DNA of 64,000 bases from Idiomarina ramblicola (GTDB lineage: Bacteria; Pseudomonadota; Gammaproteobacteria; Enterobacterales; Alteromonadaceae): contig NZ_PIQC01000005.1 in the NCBI RefSeq assembly GCF_003987255.1, positions 1 through 64,000 of the forward strand, in the 5' to 3' direction. A model generated the notes under the pieces. That model made no database searches and was not told the DNA's origin. It was given only the letters and a program-made list of their open reading frames with translations. The translations under genes were made by a program, and so were the position numbers. Below, in pieces: positions 39,231-48,676 of this stretch; the stretch's first letter is position 1, and each line of letters begins with the position of its first letter.

Positions 39231-39721
39231 CTAGAACTGATAGCCAACCTGTAGAAAGCCATTGACTGATCCATCGTAATCCGAGTTTGTCGCGTGCGCA
39301 GAAACACCGAAAGTAAAGCCCGACTTATCTATTCCATTCATAAAATAAGTATAACTAACACCTGCACCGTAATATTCATTTTCATAAACATTCAAATTTC
39401 CGTTCTCTACCCTAGCGTTAGTTTCATGACCAGCTTTGGTTACATAAAGACCTAAGCCGTGTTTATTTGAGTCAGAATTAAAAAGATCGGTGACGATCCA
39501 ACCAGCACCAAAGCCGCAAGTGGAACCATAGTTTGAACTGTATTCAACACAGCCTGCTGATAGGTATTTCATATCATTTTCGACACAAGAGCAATATTTG
39601 CACCTAGTCCACTATAAGCAGCTCCGACACCAACACCAACAGAATATTGCTTGTCAGCCCCAAGTTCGTCGGCTCCCGCAGAAATGGATATTAACGATAG
39701 AAGTAACACTAATTTTTTCAA
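39231..39721 (-). pseudogene. Frameshifted outer-membrane beta-barrel-like gene
   Basis: Two frames make one protein. Frame 1 (39721-39569, TTG start after AGGGATAT) gives a signal peptide (KKLVLLLSLISISAGA) and a first strand (YSVGVGVGAAYSGLGANIAL), then TGA. Frame 2 (39572-39231) continues with alternating strands, including FGVSAHATNSDYDG, and ends in a terminal Phe (FLQVGYQF), the outer-membrane insertion signal. One extra A in the A-run at 39577-39580 would join them with no loss of residues. About 160 residues if repaired. It could be a true pseudogene, a phase-variable tract, or an error. The frames overlap by ATGA, so coupled translation is not excluded. Confidence 0.65.
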
Positions 39722-39790
39722 AATATATCCCTATATTAACTAATGAGCACCGAGGAAATTGGGTGCACAATATTTATACATTGAGCACAA

Positions 39791-39864
39791 AACTATACTT
39801 GGTATTCAGTCTGGATGTTTATAATATGTTAACAACTATAAAGAAGTGGAACTTGAAACGCAAA
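39791..39864 (-). repeat. 74-bp diverged direct repeat, copy 2
   Basis: Partner of 38205-38278, without gaps, 54 of 74 bases identical. It lies 70 bp upstream of the barrel gene's TTG start on the minus strand, and carries the same AAACATC and AAGTATAGT elements. The rest of the 200-bp gap (39722-39921) has no gene; a 6-bp stem at 39882-39900 after mazG has no T-run. Confidence 0.6.
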
Positions 39865-39921
39865 AGTTAATTATAGATGCACCTGACATGGAACGTCAGG
39901 CTACGTCCTGAGAATTCGTCA

Positions 39922-40695
39922 CTACTCTTTTTTGGCAACCTGCCAGAGAGCTTCTAACTCTTCCAGACTGCAGTCGTTGGGGTGTTTACCCTGCTGACTC
40001 AGGCTTTGCTCTATGTGTTGAAATCGGGTTCTGAATTTTTCGTTGGCGCGTTGCAGCGCAGCTTCTGGATTAACTTGTTTGTGGCGGGCCAGGTTGACGA
40101 CGGCGAACAGCAGGTCCCCAATTTCCTCTTCAATATGGTCTTGGTCTTTCGCTTCTTTTACTTCCTGAATTTCCTCGTCTACTTTGGCGTAAACCGGTTC
40201 GGCCTCAGTCCAGTCGAAACCGACAGACGCGGCGCGCTTTTGCAGTTTGGCGGCTTTTAAAACGCTGGGAAGTTGGCTCGGTATATCGTCAAACACAGAG
40301 CCTTGTGCATCTTTCTTAGTACGTTCCTGCTGCTTTATCTTTTCCCACTGGGTTTTAATTTCAGCATCAGACAAGTTGCGCTCGGCTTCGCTACCAAATA
40401 CATGCGGGTGACGGCTTATCAGCTTTTCGGCGGTGTGGGCAGCTATGTCGTCGAGCTCAAACTGCTGTTCCTCGCGTGCTAACTGGGCATAAAATACGAT
40501 CTGAAACATTAAGTCCCCCAGTTCGTCTTTTATCGACTGCCAATTACCCGACTGAATGGCATCCACCACTTCGTAGGTTTCCTCTATGGTGTAAGGAATT
40601 AACGAGGTCATGTTCTGCTTTAAGTCCCAGGGACAGCCGCCTTCCGGATCGCGTAGCTGAGTCATAACTTGTTGCAGTTGTAACATTCCTTTCAC
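39922..40695 (-). CDS. mazG: Nucleoside triphosphate pyrophosphohydrolase MazG
   Basis: MazG hydrolyses NTPs and dNTPs to monophosphates; in E. coli it lowers (p)ppGpp and modulates programmed stasis. The 257-residue protein has two MazG folds, the first with LRDPEGGCPWD, EETYEVVDAI and ELGDLMFQIVFYAQ, the second with EEIQEVKEAKD and EIGDLLFAVVNLARH. I prefer the GTG at 40695 (AGAGG 7 nt upstream); the ATG three codons later abuts AAAGGA too closely. Just downstream of relA, as in E. coli. Confidence 0.96.
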   Translation of the reverse strand: MKGMLQLQQVMTQLRDPEGGCPWDLKQNMTSLIPYTIEETYEVVDAIQSGNWQSIKDELGDLMFQIVFYAQLAREEQQFELDDIAAHTAEKLISRHPHVFGSEAERNLSDAEIKTQWEKIKQQERTKKDAQGSVFDDIPSQLPSVLKAAKLQKRAASVGFDWTEAEPVYAKVDEEIQEVKEAKDQDHIEEEIGDLLFAVVNLARHKQVNPEAALQRANEKFRTRFQHIEQSLSQQGKHPNDCSLEELEALWQVAKKE

Positions 40696-40734
40696 TGAGG
40701 TACCTCTGTTCAATTAAACTAATGGTTTAAATGG

Positions 40735-42924
40735 CTAATGGTTTAAAGTAATGCGCTGAATTTGCTCAACCCCATGCACCTGACGTAGTCTGTCCATAAT
40801 GCGACTGAGCGCCTCGCTGTCTTTTACGGTCAGGGTTAACACCACAGTAGCTGACTGTGACTGCGCATCGCTTTCACTGTCCATTTGCGCTACAGCAGCC
40901 TTCTCATTCGATAGCACGCTGGTAATATCATGCAGCAAACCGTTACGGTCTAACGCTGAGACACGCAGGCTGGCCCGATATTCCTGTTTGGAATGTCCTG
41001 ACCAGGACACGTCAATACCGCGTTCGGGGTGTTCATGCAATAAATGCTTCAACTGATCACAGTGGCTGTGGTGGACGGAAACGCCCCGCCCCTGAGTAAT
41101 AAATCCGGTAATAGACTCACCCGGTAATGGCTCACAACAGTTAGCAAAATGCATCATCAGATTACCGATACCTTCTACAGTGACATCTGACTTCGGCGTT
41201 TTCGGTGCCTGTTTAGCTTTACGACGTTTGGTTAAACGTTCAACCTTCTCAACGTCGGTTTCCTGCGGTTTCAGGAAGTTCACCACCTGATGCAACCGCA
41301 CGTCCCCGGCGCCAATGGCGGCTAACAAATCATCCAGTGTCGGTACGTTAAAACGCTCCACCGCTTTGCTGGCGTCCTGTACATGCAACTGATGCTTCTG
41401 CAGTTCATTTTCTAACAGTTCTTTACCAGCCAGCAGGTTCTTTTCTCTGTCTTCTTTCTTGAAATAGGTATGAACCTTGGCCCGTGCCCGCGAAGAGTGC
41501 AGATAGCCCAATTGAGGATTCAGCCAGTCACGCCGTGGCTGAGCATTTTTCTGGGTCAGAATTTCAACCCGATCACCGTTTTGTAACTGGTAGGTAAAAG
41601 GCACAATCCGTCCATCAATCTTAGCCCCAATACACTTGTGGCCTACCTGACTGTGTATGTAATAAGCAAAGTCGAGCGGGGTTGACCCCATAGGCAAATC
41701 CACCACTTCGCCTTTAGGCGTAAAGACGTAAACACGATCTTCAAACACCTGCGAACGAATTTCGTCTACCAGAGTTTCGCTACCGGCCATGTCTTCGTGC
41801 CAGGCCAATAGCTTACGCAGCCACGCAATTTTGTCCTCAAAACCATGACGCTTACCGGCCGATGCGCCTTCTTTATACATCCAGTGTGCGGCCACACCGA
41901 GTTCGGCGTCATCATGCATATCGTGCGAGCGTATCTGAATTTCAACGTTTTTATGCTCAGGGCCTATAACCACGGTGTGAATCGACTGGTAGCCGTTCGG
42001 TTTTGGCGTTGCCACGTAGTCATCAAACTCGGACGCAATATGCCGCCAACTGGAATGCACCACACCCAGCGCGGCGTAACAATCTTTCAGGTTATGAGTC
42101 AGAATACGAACGGCGCGAATATCGAACAGTTGATCAAACTGCAGATGTTTTTTCTGCATTTTGCGCCAAATGGAATAAATGTGTTTGGGTCGGCCGTACA
42201 CATCGGCCACAATACCTTGCTGCTTTAAAGATTCTTGCAGATTAGACACGAAGCTTTCAATGTAATGCTCGCGATCAGTCCGGCGTTCATGCAAATGTTT
42301 AGCAATGGTTTTATAGGTATTGGGATGCAGATAACGAAAAGAAATGTCTTCCAGCTCCCATTTCAGTTGCCCTATACCTAAGCGGTTGGCCAACGGAGCG
42401 TAAATTTCAGCACATTCTTTGGCGGCTAGTACCCGGGTTTCCTCGTCGGCTTTTTTCACTTCCCGCAGATAACAGATGCGTTCGGCCAGTTTTATCAGCA
42501 CGGCACGTACGTCTTCTACCATAGACAGCAGCATGCGCCGCACGTTATCGATCTGGCCACCGTCGGGCTGGCCGTGTTGGAAATGCTGTAAGTCGCCAAT
42601 GCTCTGCATTTGCTGCACATTACGCAACAACACAATCAGGGCTTTCGATTGTTTGCCTTTCAGTTTGTCTAAATCAAGTTTGCCTGCTTCCAGCAAAGGT
42701 ACATACAGAGCCGCTAGCAAGGATTCCGCATCCAGTTTCAGTGGCGCCAGAATTTCCACCATTTCCTGGCCTTTTAGCAGAGCTTCGACTTCTTCAGGAA
42801 ACTGCTGTTTCAACTGCTGCAAGGTGCTTTCTAGAGGTTCAGGATCACTCACAGCGTTCAGCCAATGCTGTTCACTGTCTTTGTATTTGGGATCATCCAC
42901 GTGGGTACTGCGTACATGGACCAT
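40735..42924 (-). CDS. relA: GTP pyrophosphokinase RelA
   Basis: RelA makes (p)ppGpp on ribosomes stalled with uncharged tRNA. The 729-residue protein has the long RSH layout: an N-terminal pseudo-hydrolase region without the HD pair, the synthetase domain (YGRPKHIYSIWRKMQKK, ATPKPNGYQSIHTVV), a TGS domain (VYVFTPKGEVVDLPMGSTPL), the conserved-cysteine region (MMHFANCCEPLPGE) and a C-terminal ACT domain. The motif EFDD, instead of the RxKD of SpoT, identifies RelA. Downstream of rlmD by 3 bp. Confidence 0.98.
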   Translation of the reverse strand: MVHVRSTHVDDPKYKDSEQHWLNAVSDPEPLESTLQQLKQQFPEEVEALLKGQEMVEILAPLKLDAESLLAALYVPLLEAGKLDLDKLKGKQSKALIVLLRNVQQMQSIGDLQHFQHGQPDGGQIDNVRRMLLSMVEDVRAVLIKLAERICYLREVKKADEETRVLAAKECAEIYAPLANRLGIGQLKWELEDISFRYLHPNTYKTIAKHLHERRTDREHYIESFVSNLQESLKQQGIVADVYGRPKHIYSIWRKMQKKHLQFDQLFDIRAVRILTHNLKDCYAALGVVHSSWRHIASEFDDYVATPKPNGYQSIHTVVIGPEHKNVEIQIRSHDMHDDAELGVAAHWMYKEGASAGKRHGFEDKIAWLRKLLAWHEDMAGSETLVDEIRSQVFEDRVYVFTPKGEVVDLPMGSTPLDFAYYIHSQVGHKCIGAKIDGRIVPFTYQLQNGDRVEILTQKNAQPRRDWLNPQLGYLHSSRARAKVHTYFKKEDREKNLLAGKELLENELQKHQLHVQDASKAVERFNVPTLDDLLAAIGAGDVRLHQVVNFLKPQETDVEKVERLTKRRKAKQAPKTPKSDVTVEGIGNLMMHFANCCEPLPGESITGFITQGRGVSVHHSHCDQLKHLLHEHPERGIDVSWSGHSKQEYRASLRVSALDRNGLLHDITSVLSNEKAAVAQMDSESDAQSQSATVVLTLTVKDSEALSRIMDRLRQVHGVEQIQRITLNH

Positions 42925-42927
42925 GAC

Positions 42928-44289
42928 TTACGACACTCGCTCCAGACAAACCATGGTTTCAATGTGATGCGTTTGTGGAAACATGTCAACTGTACTCAGA
43001 CCAATTATGCGATAGTTGCACCCCTTACTTTCGGTGGTCATTCCTGCAAGATCACGCGCTAGCGTATCGGGTGCGCAAGAAACATACAAAATTCGTTCCG
43101 GCCGATGCTCAGGTTTTAGTTTATGCAGCAATTTCACCACACCTTCTGCTCCAGGACGTGCCGGATCCAGACACCATAAATCGGCTGCTTCTTCCCATTC
43201 ACGTAAGTCCGAGGCGGCAATTTTATTCAAGTCAGCGCTGAGAGAATTGAGGTTGTCCATGCTATTGCTTTCAGCGTTAATTCGCGTTTGTTCAGCCATG
43301 CGATAAACGCCTTCCACCGCCAGTACCGACTTTGCCCGGCGCGCTAGCGGAAGACTAAAATTACCGATACCGGCAAAAAAGTCATATACCCGCTTTGTTT
43401 TCTCCGGTTTCAGCCAGTCCATGGCCTGCTGCACCATGCGCTGGTTAATACCGCCGTTAACTTGTAAAAAATCACCGGGCTGAAAATAAAGTTTGTCACC
43501 ATCGATGCTCGTATCAAAAGGCATTGTGGCATCAGCTATAGGTTGCAGGTCGGCTTCGCTCTGTAACCAAATATCGGTTTTGTTAGCCGTTTGCCACTCC
43601 TGCAATGCCTGCATGGCTTCGCTCGGCAAGGCTTCGGTTATGCGAAGCAAAATAATAGGCGTGTTGGTATTAATGGCTTCAATATGACCCAACTTGCTGG
43701 CAACCGCGGCTGTATTTAACAACGGGTACAAGGCATTTACGCGTTGCAGCAGAACCTCATCTGCCACTAAGCAGTCTTGTATTGCGACAATGTTATGGCT
43801 TTGCGCTTCCCTAAAACCAATCAGCAATCTTTGTTCTTTGCCCAGCCAACGTGTTGCCAGCCTGACTCTGCGGCGGTAGCGAGTAGGCTCACTAACCAAC
43901 GGCTCCTGCCACGGCAGGCTGCTGGTTTCCGGATTAAATACACCAAACTTCTGGAACAACTCTTCCACAACTTGCCGCTTATGAGCCAATTGCTTCTGCT
44001 CGTTGATGTGCTGAAAATCACAGCCTCCACATTTAGAGTAATATGGGCAAGGCGTTTCGCGACGTTCAGTACTGGGCTTCAATATACGCTCTAGCGTACC
44101 GCTGTGTTTACCGGCCGTTTTATACTGAATCACTTCACCGGGCAAAGCGCCCATAATAAACCGGGTGGGCTGGCCTTTAACTGCGGCACGAACAACAGCC
44201 CGCGCCTGGTGGTCGAGTGCCGACACTTGCCCGGTTAAGATTTTACTCACAGATTTGTTGCGCTTCTGCGGCTTGAAAAATTGCGCCAT
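42928..44289 (-). CDS. rlmD: 23S rRNA (uracil-1939-C5)-methyltransferase RlmD
   Basis: RlmD (RumA) methylates U1939 of 23S rRNA. The 453-residue protein has an N-terminal TRAM domain (about 15-70), the [4Fe-4S] cluster cysteines in CPYYSKCGGCDFQH with a later Cys, the SAM-binding DFFAGIGNFSLPLA and the catalytic Cys in LYVSCAPDTLARDL. The first ATG gives the usual length. Order rlmD-relA-mazG matches E. coli. It starts 20 bp after the acpS stop... on the opposite side it has its own short upstream gap of 20 bp, so it may share a transcript with acpS. Confidence 0.97.
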   Translation of the reverse strand: MAQFFKPQKRNKSVSKILTGQVSALDHQARAVVRAAVKGQPTRFIMGALPGEVIQYKTAGKHSGTLERILKPSTERRETPCPYYSKCGGCDFQHINEQKQLAHKRQVVEELFQKFGVFNPETSSLPWQEPLVSEPTRYRRRVRLATRWLGKEQRLLIGFREAQSHNIVAIQDCLVADEVLLQRVNALYPLLNTAAVASKLGHIEAINTNTPIILLRITEALPSEAMQALQEWQTANKTDIWLQSEADLQPIADATMPFDTSIDGDKLYFQPGDFLQVNGGINQRMVQQAMDWLKPEKTKRVYDFFAGIGNFSLPLARRAKSVLAVEGVYRMAEQTRINAESNSMDNLNSLSADLNKIAASDLREWEEAADLWCLDPARPGAEGVVKLLHKLKPEHRPERILYVSCAPDTLARDLAGMTTESKGCNYRIIGLSTVDMFPQTHHIETMVCLERVS

Positions 44290-44309
44290 TGGGTTGAATT
44301 TAACCTAAT

Positions 44310-44690
44310 CTAGTCGGTTTCTAAAATTACGGTAGCAACAGCGTAGTGCTTCTCGTCACTAATCGATAAATGACTGTTTTTTATGTCCTGCTCTTTTACC
44401 CATTGTGCAGCTGTTTCGGTAAAATGCCACTCAGGTTTGCCATATTCATCGTGACCCACCTGCATATGTTGAAACGACAATCCAGCTGAAATACCTCGAC
44501 CAAAGGCTTTGGCACAAGCTTCTTTCGCAGCAAATCGTTTTGCCAAAAACGCCGCAGGGTCAGTCGATAAATCCATTTCTTTTTGTTCGTCCGGTGTCAG
44601 TACCCGTTTTATAAGGCTGTTACCGCGGGATAACGACTGTTCAATACGGGCTACTTCAACAATGTCAGTACCTAAGCCCCAAATTGCCAT
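44310..44690 (-). CDS. acpS: Holo-[acyl-carrier-protein] synthase
   Basis: AcpS transfers 4'-phosphopantetheine from CoA to acyl carrier protein. The 126-residue protein has the metal motif GTDIVEVARIEQS (D8) and RFAAKEACAKAFGRG, followed by SISDEKHYAVATV. Length is typical. It overlaps the end of pdxJ by one base; the pdxJ-acpS pair closes the lepA-lepB-rnc-era-recO run as in E. coli. Confidence 0.97.
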   Translation of the reverse strand: MAIWGLGTDIVEVARIEQSLSRGNSLIKRVLTPDEQKEMDLSTDPAAFLAKRFAAKEACAKAFGRGISAGLSFQHMQVGHDEYGKPEWHFTETAAQWVKEQDIKNSHLSISDEKHYAVATVILETD

Positions 44691-45418
44691 TAGCGTGCCT
44701 TATCTAGAATATTACGCATATCACGCACGGCCTGATCCAGGCCAACCAATACCGCACGGGCAATAATCGAATGACCAATATTCAATTCACAAACTTGTGG
44801 AATTTCAGCAACTTCTAATGTGTTGTGATAATGCAGGCCGTGTCCAACGTTTACCTGTAAGCCAATGGAGTGCGCGTATTCTGACGCTTCCATTAAGCGT
44901 GCCAGTTCAACGGTACGTTGCTCTTCGGTTTCTGCCTCAGCGTACTGCCCCGTGTGCAGCTCCACAATGGGTGCGCCGGCTTTTTTAGCTGCGTCTATTT
45001 GCTTATGGTCGGCGTCTATAAACAGCGATACCTGAATGCCGGCATCACTCAAGCGACGAGTTGCATCGGTAATCGTTTCTAACTGTTCGACAACATTCAA
45101 GCCGCCTTCCGTGGTCAATTCCTGACGCTTTTCCGGTACCAAACAACTGTAGGTGGGCTGCGTTTTTATCGCTATGTCGAGCATTTCTTCGGTAACGGCC
45201 ATTTCCAGGTTCATGGGCACGTTCAGTGTTTGCTTTAGCATCGCGACATCGCGGTCAGTAATGTGCCGGCGGTCTTCACGCAAATGAATGGTAATGCCGT
45301 CGGCACCAGCTTGTTCAGCAATAGCTGCGGCAGCTATCGGGTCGGGATAACGTACACCGCGTGCGTTACGCAATGTGGCAACGTGATCAATGTTAACGCC
45401 CAGGCGTAAACCTTTCAT
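44690..45418 (-). CDS. pdxJ: Pyridoxine 5'-phosphate synthase PdxJ
   Basis: PdxJ closes the pyridine ring of vitamin B6 from 1-deoxyxylulose 5-phosphate and 3-amino-2-oxopropyl phosphate. The 242-residue TIM barrel begins [18 protein letters not shown], and has [40 protein letters not shown] and [11 protein letters not shown], all diagnostic. 26 bp after recO. Confidence 0.98.
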   Translation of the reverse strand: MKGLRLGVNIDHVATLRNARGVRYPDPIAAAAIAEQAGADGITIHLREDRRHITDRDVAMLKQTLNVPMNLEMAVTEEMLDIAIKTQPTYSCLVPEKRQELTTEGGLNVVEQLETITDATRRLSDAGIQVSLFIDADHKQIDAAKKAGAPIVELHTGQYAEAETEEQRTVELARLMEASEYAHSIGLQVNVGHGLHYHNTLEVAEIPQVCELNIGHSIIARAVLVGLDQAVRDMRNILDKAR

Positions 45419-45444
45419 TATTCAGCTCCTTCGCTTTTCAGTGC

Positions 45445-46149
45445 TTACTGACGCTTCGCGCCACGGAACAGTTCACGACTGCGCAGCGGCTTTTCACCTA
45501 AATAAACCGATAAGGCGTCTCGCATAATATATTTTAGCAGCCTTAAACGGCTCTCGTCGTCAACATCCCAGACAGCCAGCTTTTGAATATCCGCCACCGA
45601 ATACGCTCGTTGTTGATTATCTCGGGCTTGGGTCACAAAGCCATGATCGGGAATAAAATAGCACCACTTCGAGTCGGACAGCGCATTGCCTGTATCAGCG
45701 TCATAATGCCAGTCAAACGCCGCTCCAAGATGCTGTAATAACTGCCATTCAAACTGACGTAAAGCTGGCTCTACGCGTTCGCTGTTGGTCATATTCTGTA
45801 ACGCGGACAAGTAGCTTTCAAAAAGATCTGGAGCTTCAGCTTCTGCCGGCACCAGCCGTTGAATCAGCTCGTTGAGGTAAAAGCCGCTGTAAAGTTTATC
45901 GCCCTGCAGTAAAAGCTTTTGAGTTGTCTGCTGTGGTTCTAGCAAAGTTAAGGTTTTTAAGTCGCTGCGCCCCTGAAATTCGGTTAGCAGCGGCATAAAA
46001 GGTTGAGTCAGACCGCGCCAAGGGCTTTTCGGGCGTTTCGCACCTTTCGCAACAACCCGAACTCGTCCATTATCTTCCGTGAATAGATCCAGTATCAGAC
46101 TGGTTTCCTGATAGTCCCAACGATGCAACACCAGTGCCCGCTGCGCCAC
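45445..46149 (-). CDS. recO: DNA repair protein RecO
   Basis: RecO works with RecR and RecF in loading RecA on gapped, SSB-coated DNA. The 234-residue protein has the N-terminal OB fold (QRALVLHRWDYQETSLILDL, GRVRVVAKGAKRPKS) and a helical C-terminal domain (GFYLNELIQRL, LRQFEWQLLQHLG). No zinc cysteines are seen, as in the gammaproteobacterial type. Between era and pdxJ in the usual order. Confidence 0.95.
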   Translation of the reverse strand: MAQRALVLHRWDYQETSLILDLFTEDNGRVRVVAKGAKRPKSPWRGLTQPFMPLLTEFQGRSDLKTLTLLEPQQTTQKLLLQGDKLYSGFYLNELIQRLVPAEAEAPDLFESYLSALQNMTNSERVEPALRQFEWQLLQHLGAAFDWHYDADTGNALSDSKWCYFIPDHGFVTQARDNQQRAYSVADIQKLAVWDVDDESRLRLLKYIMRDALSVYLGEKPLRSRELFRGAKRQ

Positions 46150-46152
46150 CGC

Positions 46153-47070
46153 TTAGTCTTCCCGGTAGCCCAGACTTTTCAATGCTCGCTCGTCATCCGA
46201 CCAACCTGATTTGACCTTCACCCAAAGCTTCACCATAACTTTATTATCCAGCAACTTTTCTAAGTCTCGTCGGGCTTCGGTACCTATCGTTTTCAGTTTG
46301 CTGCCACCTTGTCCAATGATCATACGTTTCTGCGCTTCGCGCTCGACCAGTATCAGAGCATGAATATGAGTTGTGCCTTTTTCAGACTGGCCAAATTGTT
46401 CAATTTCTACGGTAGTTTCGTACGGCAGTTCTTCTCCGGTAAAGCGCATTAGCTTCTCACGGATAATTTCAGCCGCCATAAATCGCACCGAACGGTCGGT
46501 TACATAATCTTCAGGGTAGTAATGGTATCCGGGCTGCAAATGCGAACGGACAATTTTCCTCAGCTCGTCGACATTGTCGCCATGGGTTGCGGAAATTGGC
46601 AAAATAGCATCAAACTTATGCTGTTCATTTAACCACTGCAAATGTGGCAGTAAACGTTCTTTGTCTTTCAGCTGATCGACTTTATTCACCAATAAAACCA
46701 CAGGTACCTTGCTGCGCTGGATTTTTTCCAGCACCATTTTATCGTCTTCCAGCCACTTTAAGTTTTCAACCACAAACAGTACTAAATCCACGTCTTTTAA
46801 GGCAGACGAAGCAGTCTGGTTCATTACACGATTAATAGCCCGCGGCTCTTCTTTGTGCATTCCCGGTGTATCGACATAAATTGCCTGACAACCGTCGTCA
46901 GTATCCACACCTAAAATACGGTGACGAGTGGTCTGAGGCTTATTCGAAGTAATGCTGATTTTCTGTCCCAGCAAACGGTTAATCAGTGTGGATTTGCCCA
47001 CGTTTGGACGACCAACAATAGCAACAAAGCCGCTGTGTTTATTCTCGTCCAGTTCTATATCCAGCGTCAT
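46153..47070 (-). CDS. era: GTPase Era
   Basis: Era is a GTPase that binds 16S rRNA in 30S assembly. The 305-residue protein has G1 GRPNVGKST (20-28), the G3 motif DTPGMH, NKVD (G4), SATH (G5), and a C-terminal KH RNA-binding domain with [18 protein letters not shown]. The start overlaps rnc by 4 bp, so RNase III and Era are co-translated. Confidence 0.98.
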   Translation of the reverse strand: MTLDIELDENKHSGFVAIVGRPNVGKSTLINRLLGQKISITSNKPQTTRHRILGVDTDDGCQAIYVDTPGMHKEEPRAINRVMNQTASSALKDVDLVLFVVENLKWLEDDKMVLEKIQRSKVPVVLLVNKVDQLKDKERLLPHLQWLNEQHKFDAILPISATHGDNVDELRKIVRSHLQPGYHYYPEDYVTDRSVRFMAAEIIREKLMRFTGEELPYETTVEIEQFGQSEKGTTHIHALILVEREAQKRMIIGQGGSKLKTIGTEARRDLEKLLDNKVMVKLWVKVKSGWSDDERALKSLGYRED

Positions 47071-47756
47071 GCGCTCTCCTGCAAATGTTCTAATGCAGCC
47101 GTCGCTGCTGCCTGTTCGGCTTTACGGCGACTAGTACCGGTACCTTTAAAAGCACCTTCAATACCTTCTACAGAACAGTTCACGGTAAATTGTTGATTGT
47201 GCGCCTGGCCTTGTGTCGCGACCACGTCGTACTCTGGTAAAGGCTTTTGACGCGATTGCAGCAGTTCCTGCAAACGGGTTTTCGGGTCTTTCTGGCTGGT
47301 TCCTGGCTCAATCTGCGTTAACTGGGATTCAAACCAGTTGAGAATGACCTGACGGATAGTATCCATGTTACTGTCCAGATATATGGCGCCAATAATAGCC
47401 TCAACCGCATCCGCCAGAATAGACTCGCGGCGATAACCGCCGCTTTTGAGTTCACCCTGACCTAAAGACAGAAAGTCCCCCAGGCCCATTTTTTTACCCA
47501 GTTTAGCCAAAGAGCGACCGCAAACTATCGCAGCCCGCATACGGCTTAAGTCGCCTTCAGCTACTTTGGGAAACTTGTGATACAACGCTTCAGCTATAAC
47601 TAACCCCAAAATGGAGTCACCTAGAAACTCTAAACGTTCATTATGCGTTGACGATGCACTACGATGGGTCATTGCCTGACTCAACAAATCCTGCTGCTCA
47701 AAGCTATGACCCACTATTTTTTCCAGTTCCGTTAAAGGTGGTTTGGGTAAACTCAC
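47067..47756 (-). CDS. rnc: Ribonuclease III
   Basis: RNase III cleaves double-stranded RNA, including rRNA precursors and antisense duplexes. The 229-residue protein has the nuclease signature [19 protein letters not shown] (40-58) with its catalytic Glu and Asp, the second metal site [13 protein letters not shown], and a C-terminal dsRBD ending in [16 protein letters not shown]. It overlaps lepB and era by 4 bp each. In E. coli rnc autoregulates by cleaving its leader; here the coding overlap leaves no separate leader. Confidence 0.98.
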   Translation of the reverse strand: MSLPKPPLTELEKIVGHSFEQQDLLSQAMTHRSASSTHNERLEFLGDSILGLVIAEALYHKFPKVAEGDLSRMRAAIVCGRSLAKLGKKMGLGDFLSLGQGELKSGGYRRESILADAVEAIIGAIYLDSNMDTIRQVILNWFESQLTQIEPGTSQKDPKTRLQELLQSRQKPLPEYDVVATQGQAHNQQFTVNCSVEGIEGAFKGTGTSRRKAEQAAATAALEHLQESA

Positions 47757-48673
47757 TCAATACTCCCTAGCCTTTCAAATCGAACTCCGGTAGGAACCCA
47801 TGACGGCAACCAACTATCGCGACTGCGATCCATTTCAAAACTCATCCAGATAAAGACCGCTCTGCCAACCAGCAGTTCCTCATCGACAAATCCCCAGTAG
47901 CGGCTGTCGCGTGAGTTATCACGGTTGTCACCCATTGCAAAATACTGACCTTCCGGCACAACCCATTCATCTCTCTGAGTACCAGGCTGATTAAAGTACA
48001 TAGCCATGCGAGAAGCGACGCGAGGATCAATAAGAATATCGTGAGTCAGCGTTCCCAGTTTCTCGCTGTAGGTACGCAATGGTGACGAACCGGAAAAATA
48101 CGTTCCGTCTTCTTTTAGAGACGTTGAAACCACTTTCATCTCTTCACAGTCACGCTCACCTGCAGCACAAGCGGGTTGAATGTAGAGCGCCTTATTGCGA
48201 TAAATGATTCGATCGCCAGGTAAGCCTACAACTCGTTTGATGTAGTCAACATTCGGATTCTCAGGGTATTTAAAAACCGCGATATCGCCACGTTCAGGCT
48301 GTGATGTTTCAACCAAAGTTTCTTGAAACACTGGATCTTTGATGCCGTAGGAAAATTTCTCTACCAGAATAAAATCACCTTTCAACAAGGTTGGCATCAT
48401 TGAACCCGAAGGTATCTGGAACGGCTCATACAGCAGTGTACGTACAACCAATACCAGGGCTATAACTGGAAAAATCGACTCACTTAGCTCCATGAGCTTA
48501 GGTTGAGGCGCCAGACTCTCTCTCTGTTCGTCGGTTAAAGCACTGGTTGTTTTGTTCTCAACCTCAGCAATAACCGCTTTACGCTTTGGTTTTAATACGC
48601 GCGCATCGTATAGCCAGAACAGACCGGAGATAACAGTAATAAAGGTTAAAATAATTGAAAAATAATTGGCCAT
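47753..48673 (-). CDS. lepB: Signal peptidase I
   Basis: LepB removes signal peptides from exported proteins at the periplasmic face. The 306-residue protein has two N-terminal membrane segments (about 2-22 and 64-80), the catalytic Ser91 in PSGSMMPTL and Lys146 in [11 protein letters not shown], and box [17 protein letters not shown]. Length and residue positions match E. coli. Three bp after lepA. Confidence 0.98.
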   Translation of the reverse strand: MANYFSIILTFITVISGLFWLYDARVLKPKRKAVIAEVENKTTSALTDEQRESLAPQPKLMELSESIFPVIALVLVVRTLLYEPFQIPSGSMMPTLLKGDFILVEKFSYGIKDPVFQETLVETSQPERGDIAVFKYPENPNVDYIKRVVGLPGDRIIYRNKALYIQPACAAGERDCEEMKVVSTSLKEDGTYFSGSSPLRTYSEKLGTLTHDILIDPRVASRMAMYFNQPGTQRDEWVVPEGQYFAMGDNRDNSRDSRYWGFVDEELLVGRAVFIWMSFEMDRSRDSWLPSWVPTGVRFERLGSIE

Positions 48674-48676
48674 TTC

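Noticed and set aside
39882-39900. Stem-loop CCTGAC/GTCAGG after mazG as a terminator
   Set aside because: Only 6 bp with no following T-run on the minus strand; too weak to call.
42476-42967. 163-codon plus-strand frame opposite relA
   Set aside because: Antisense to conserved RelA coding sequence, Ser-rich, with no recognisable domain and no initiation signal.
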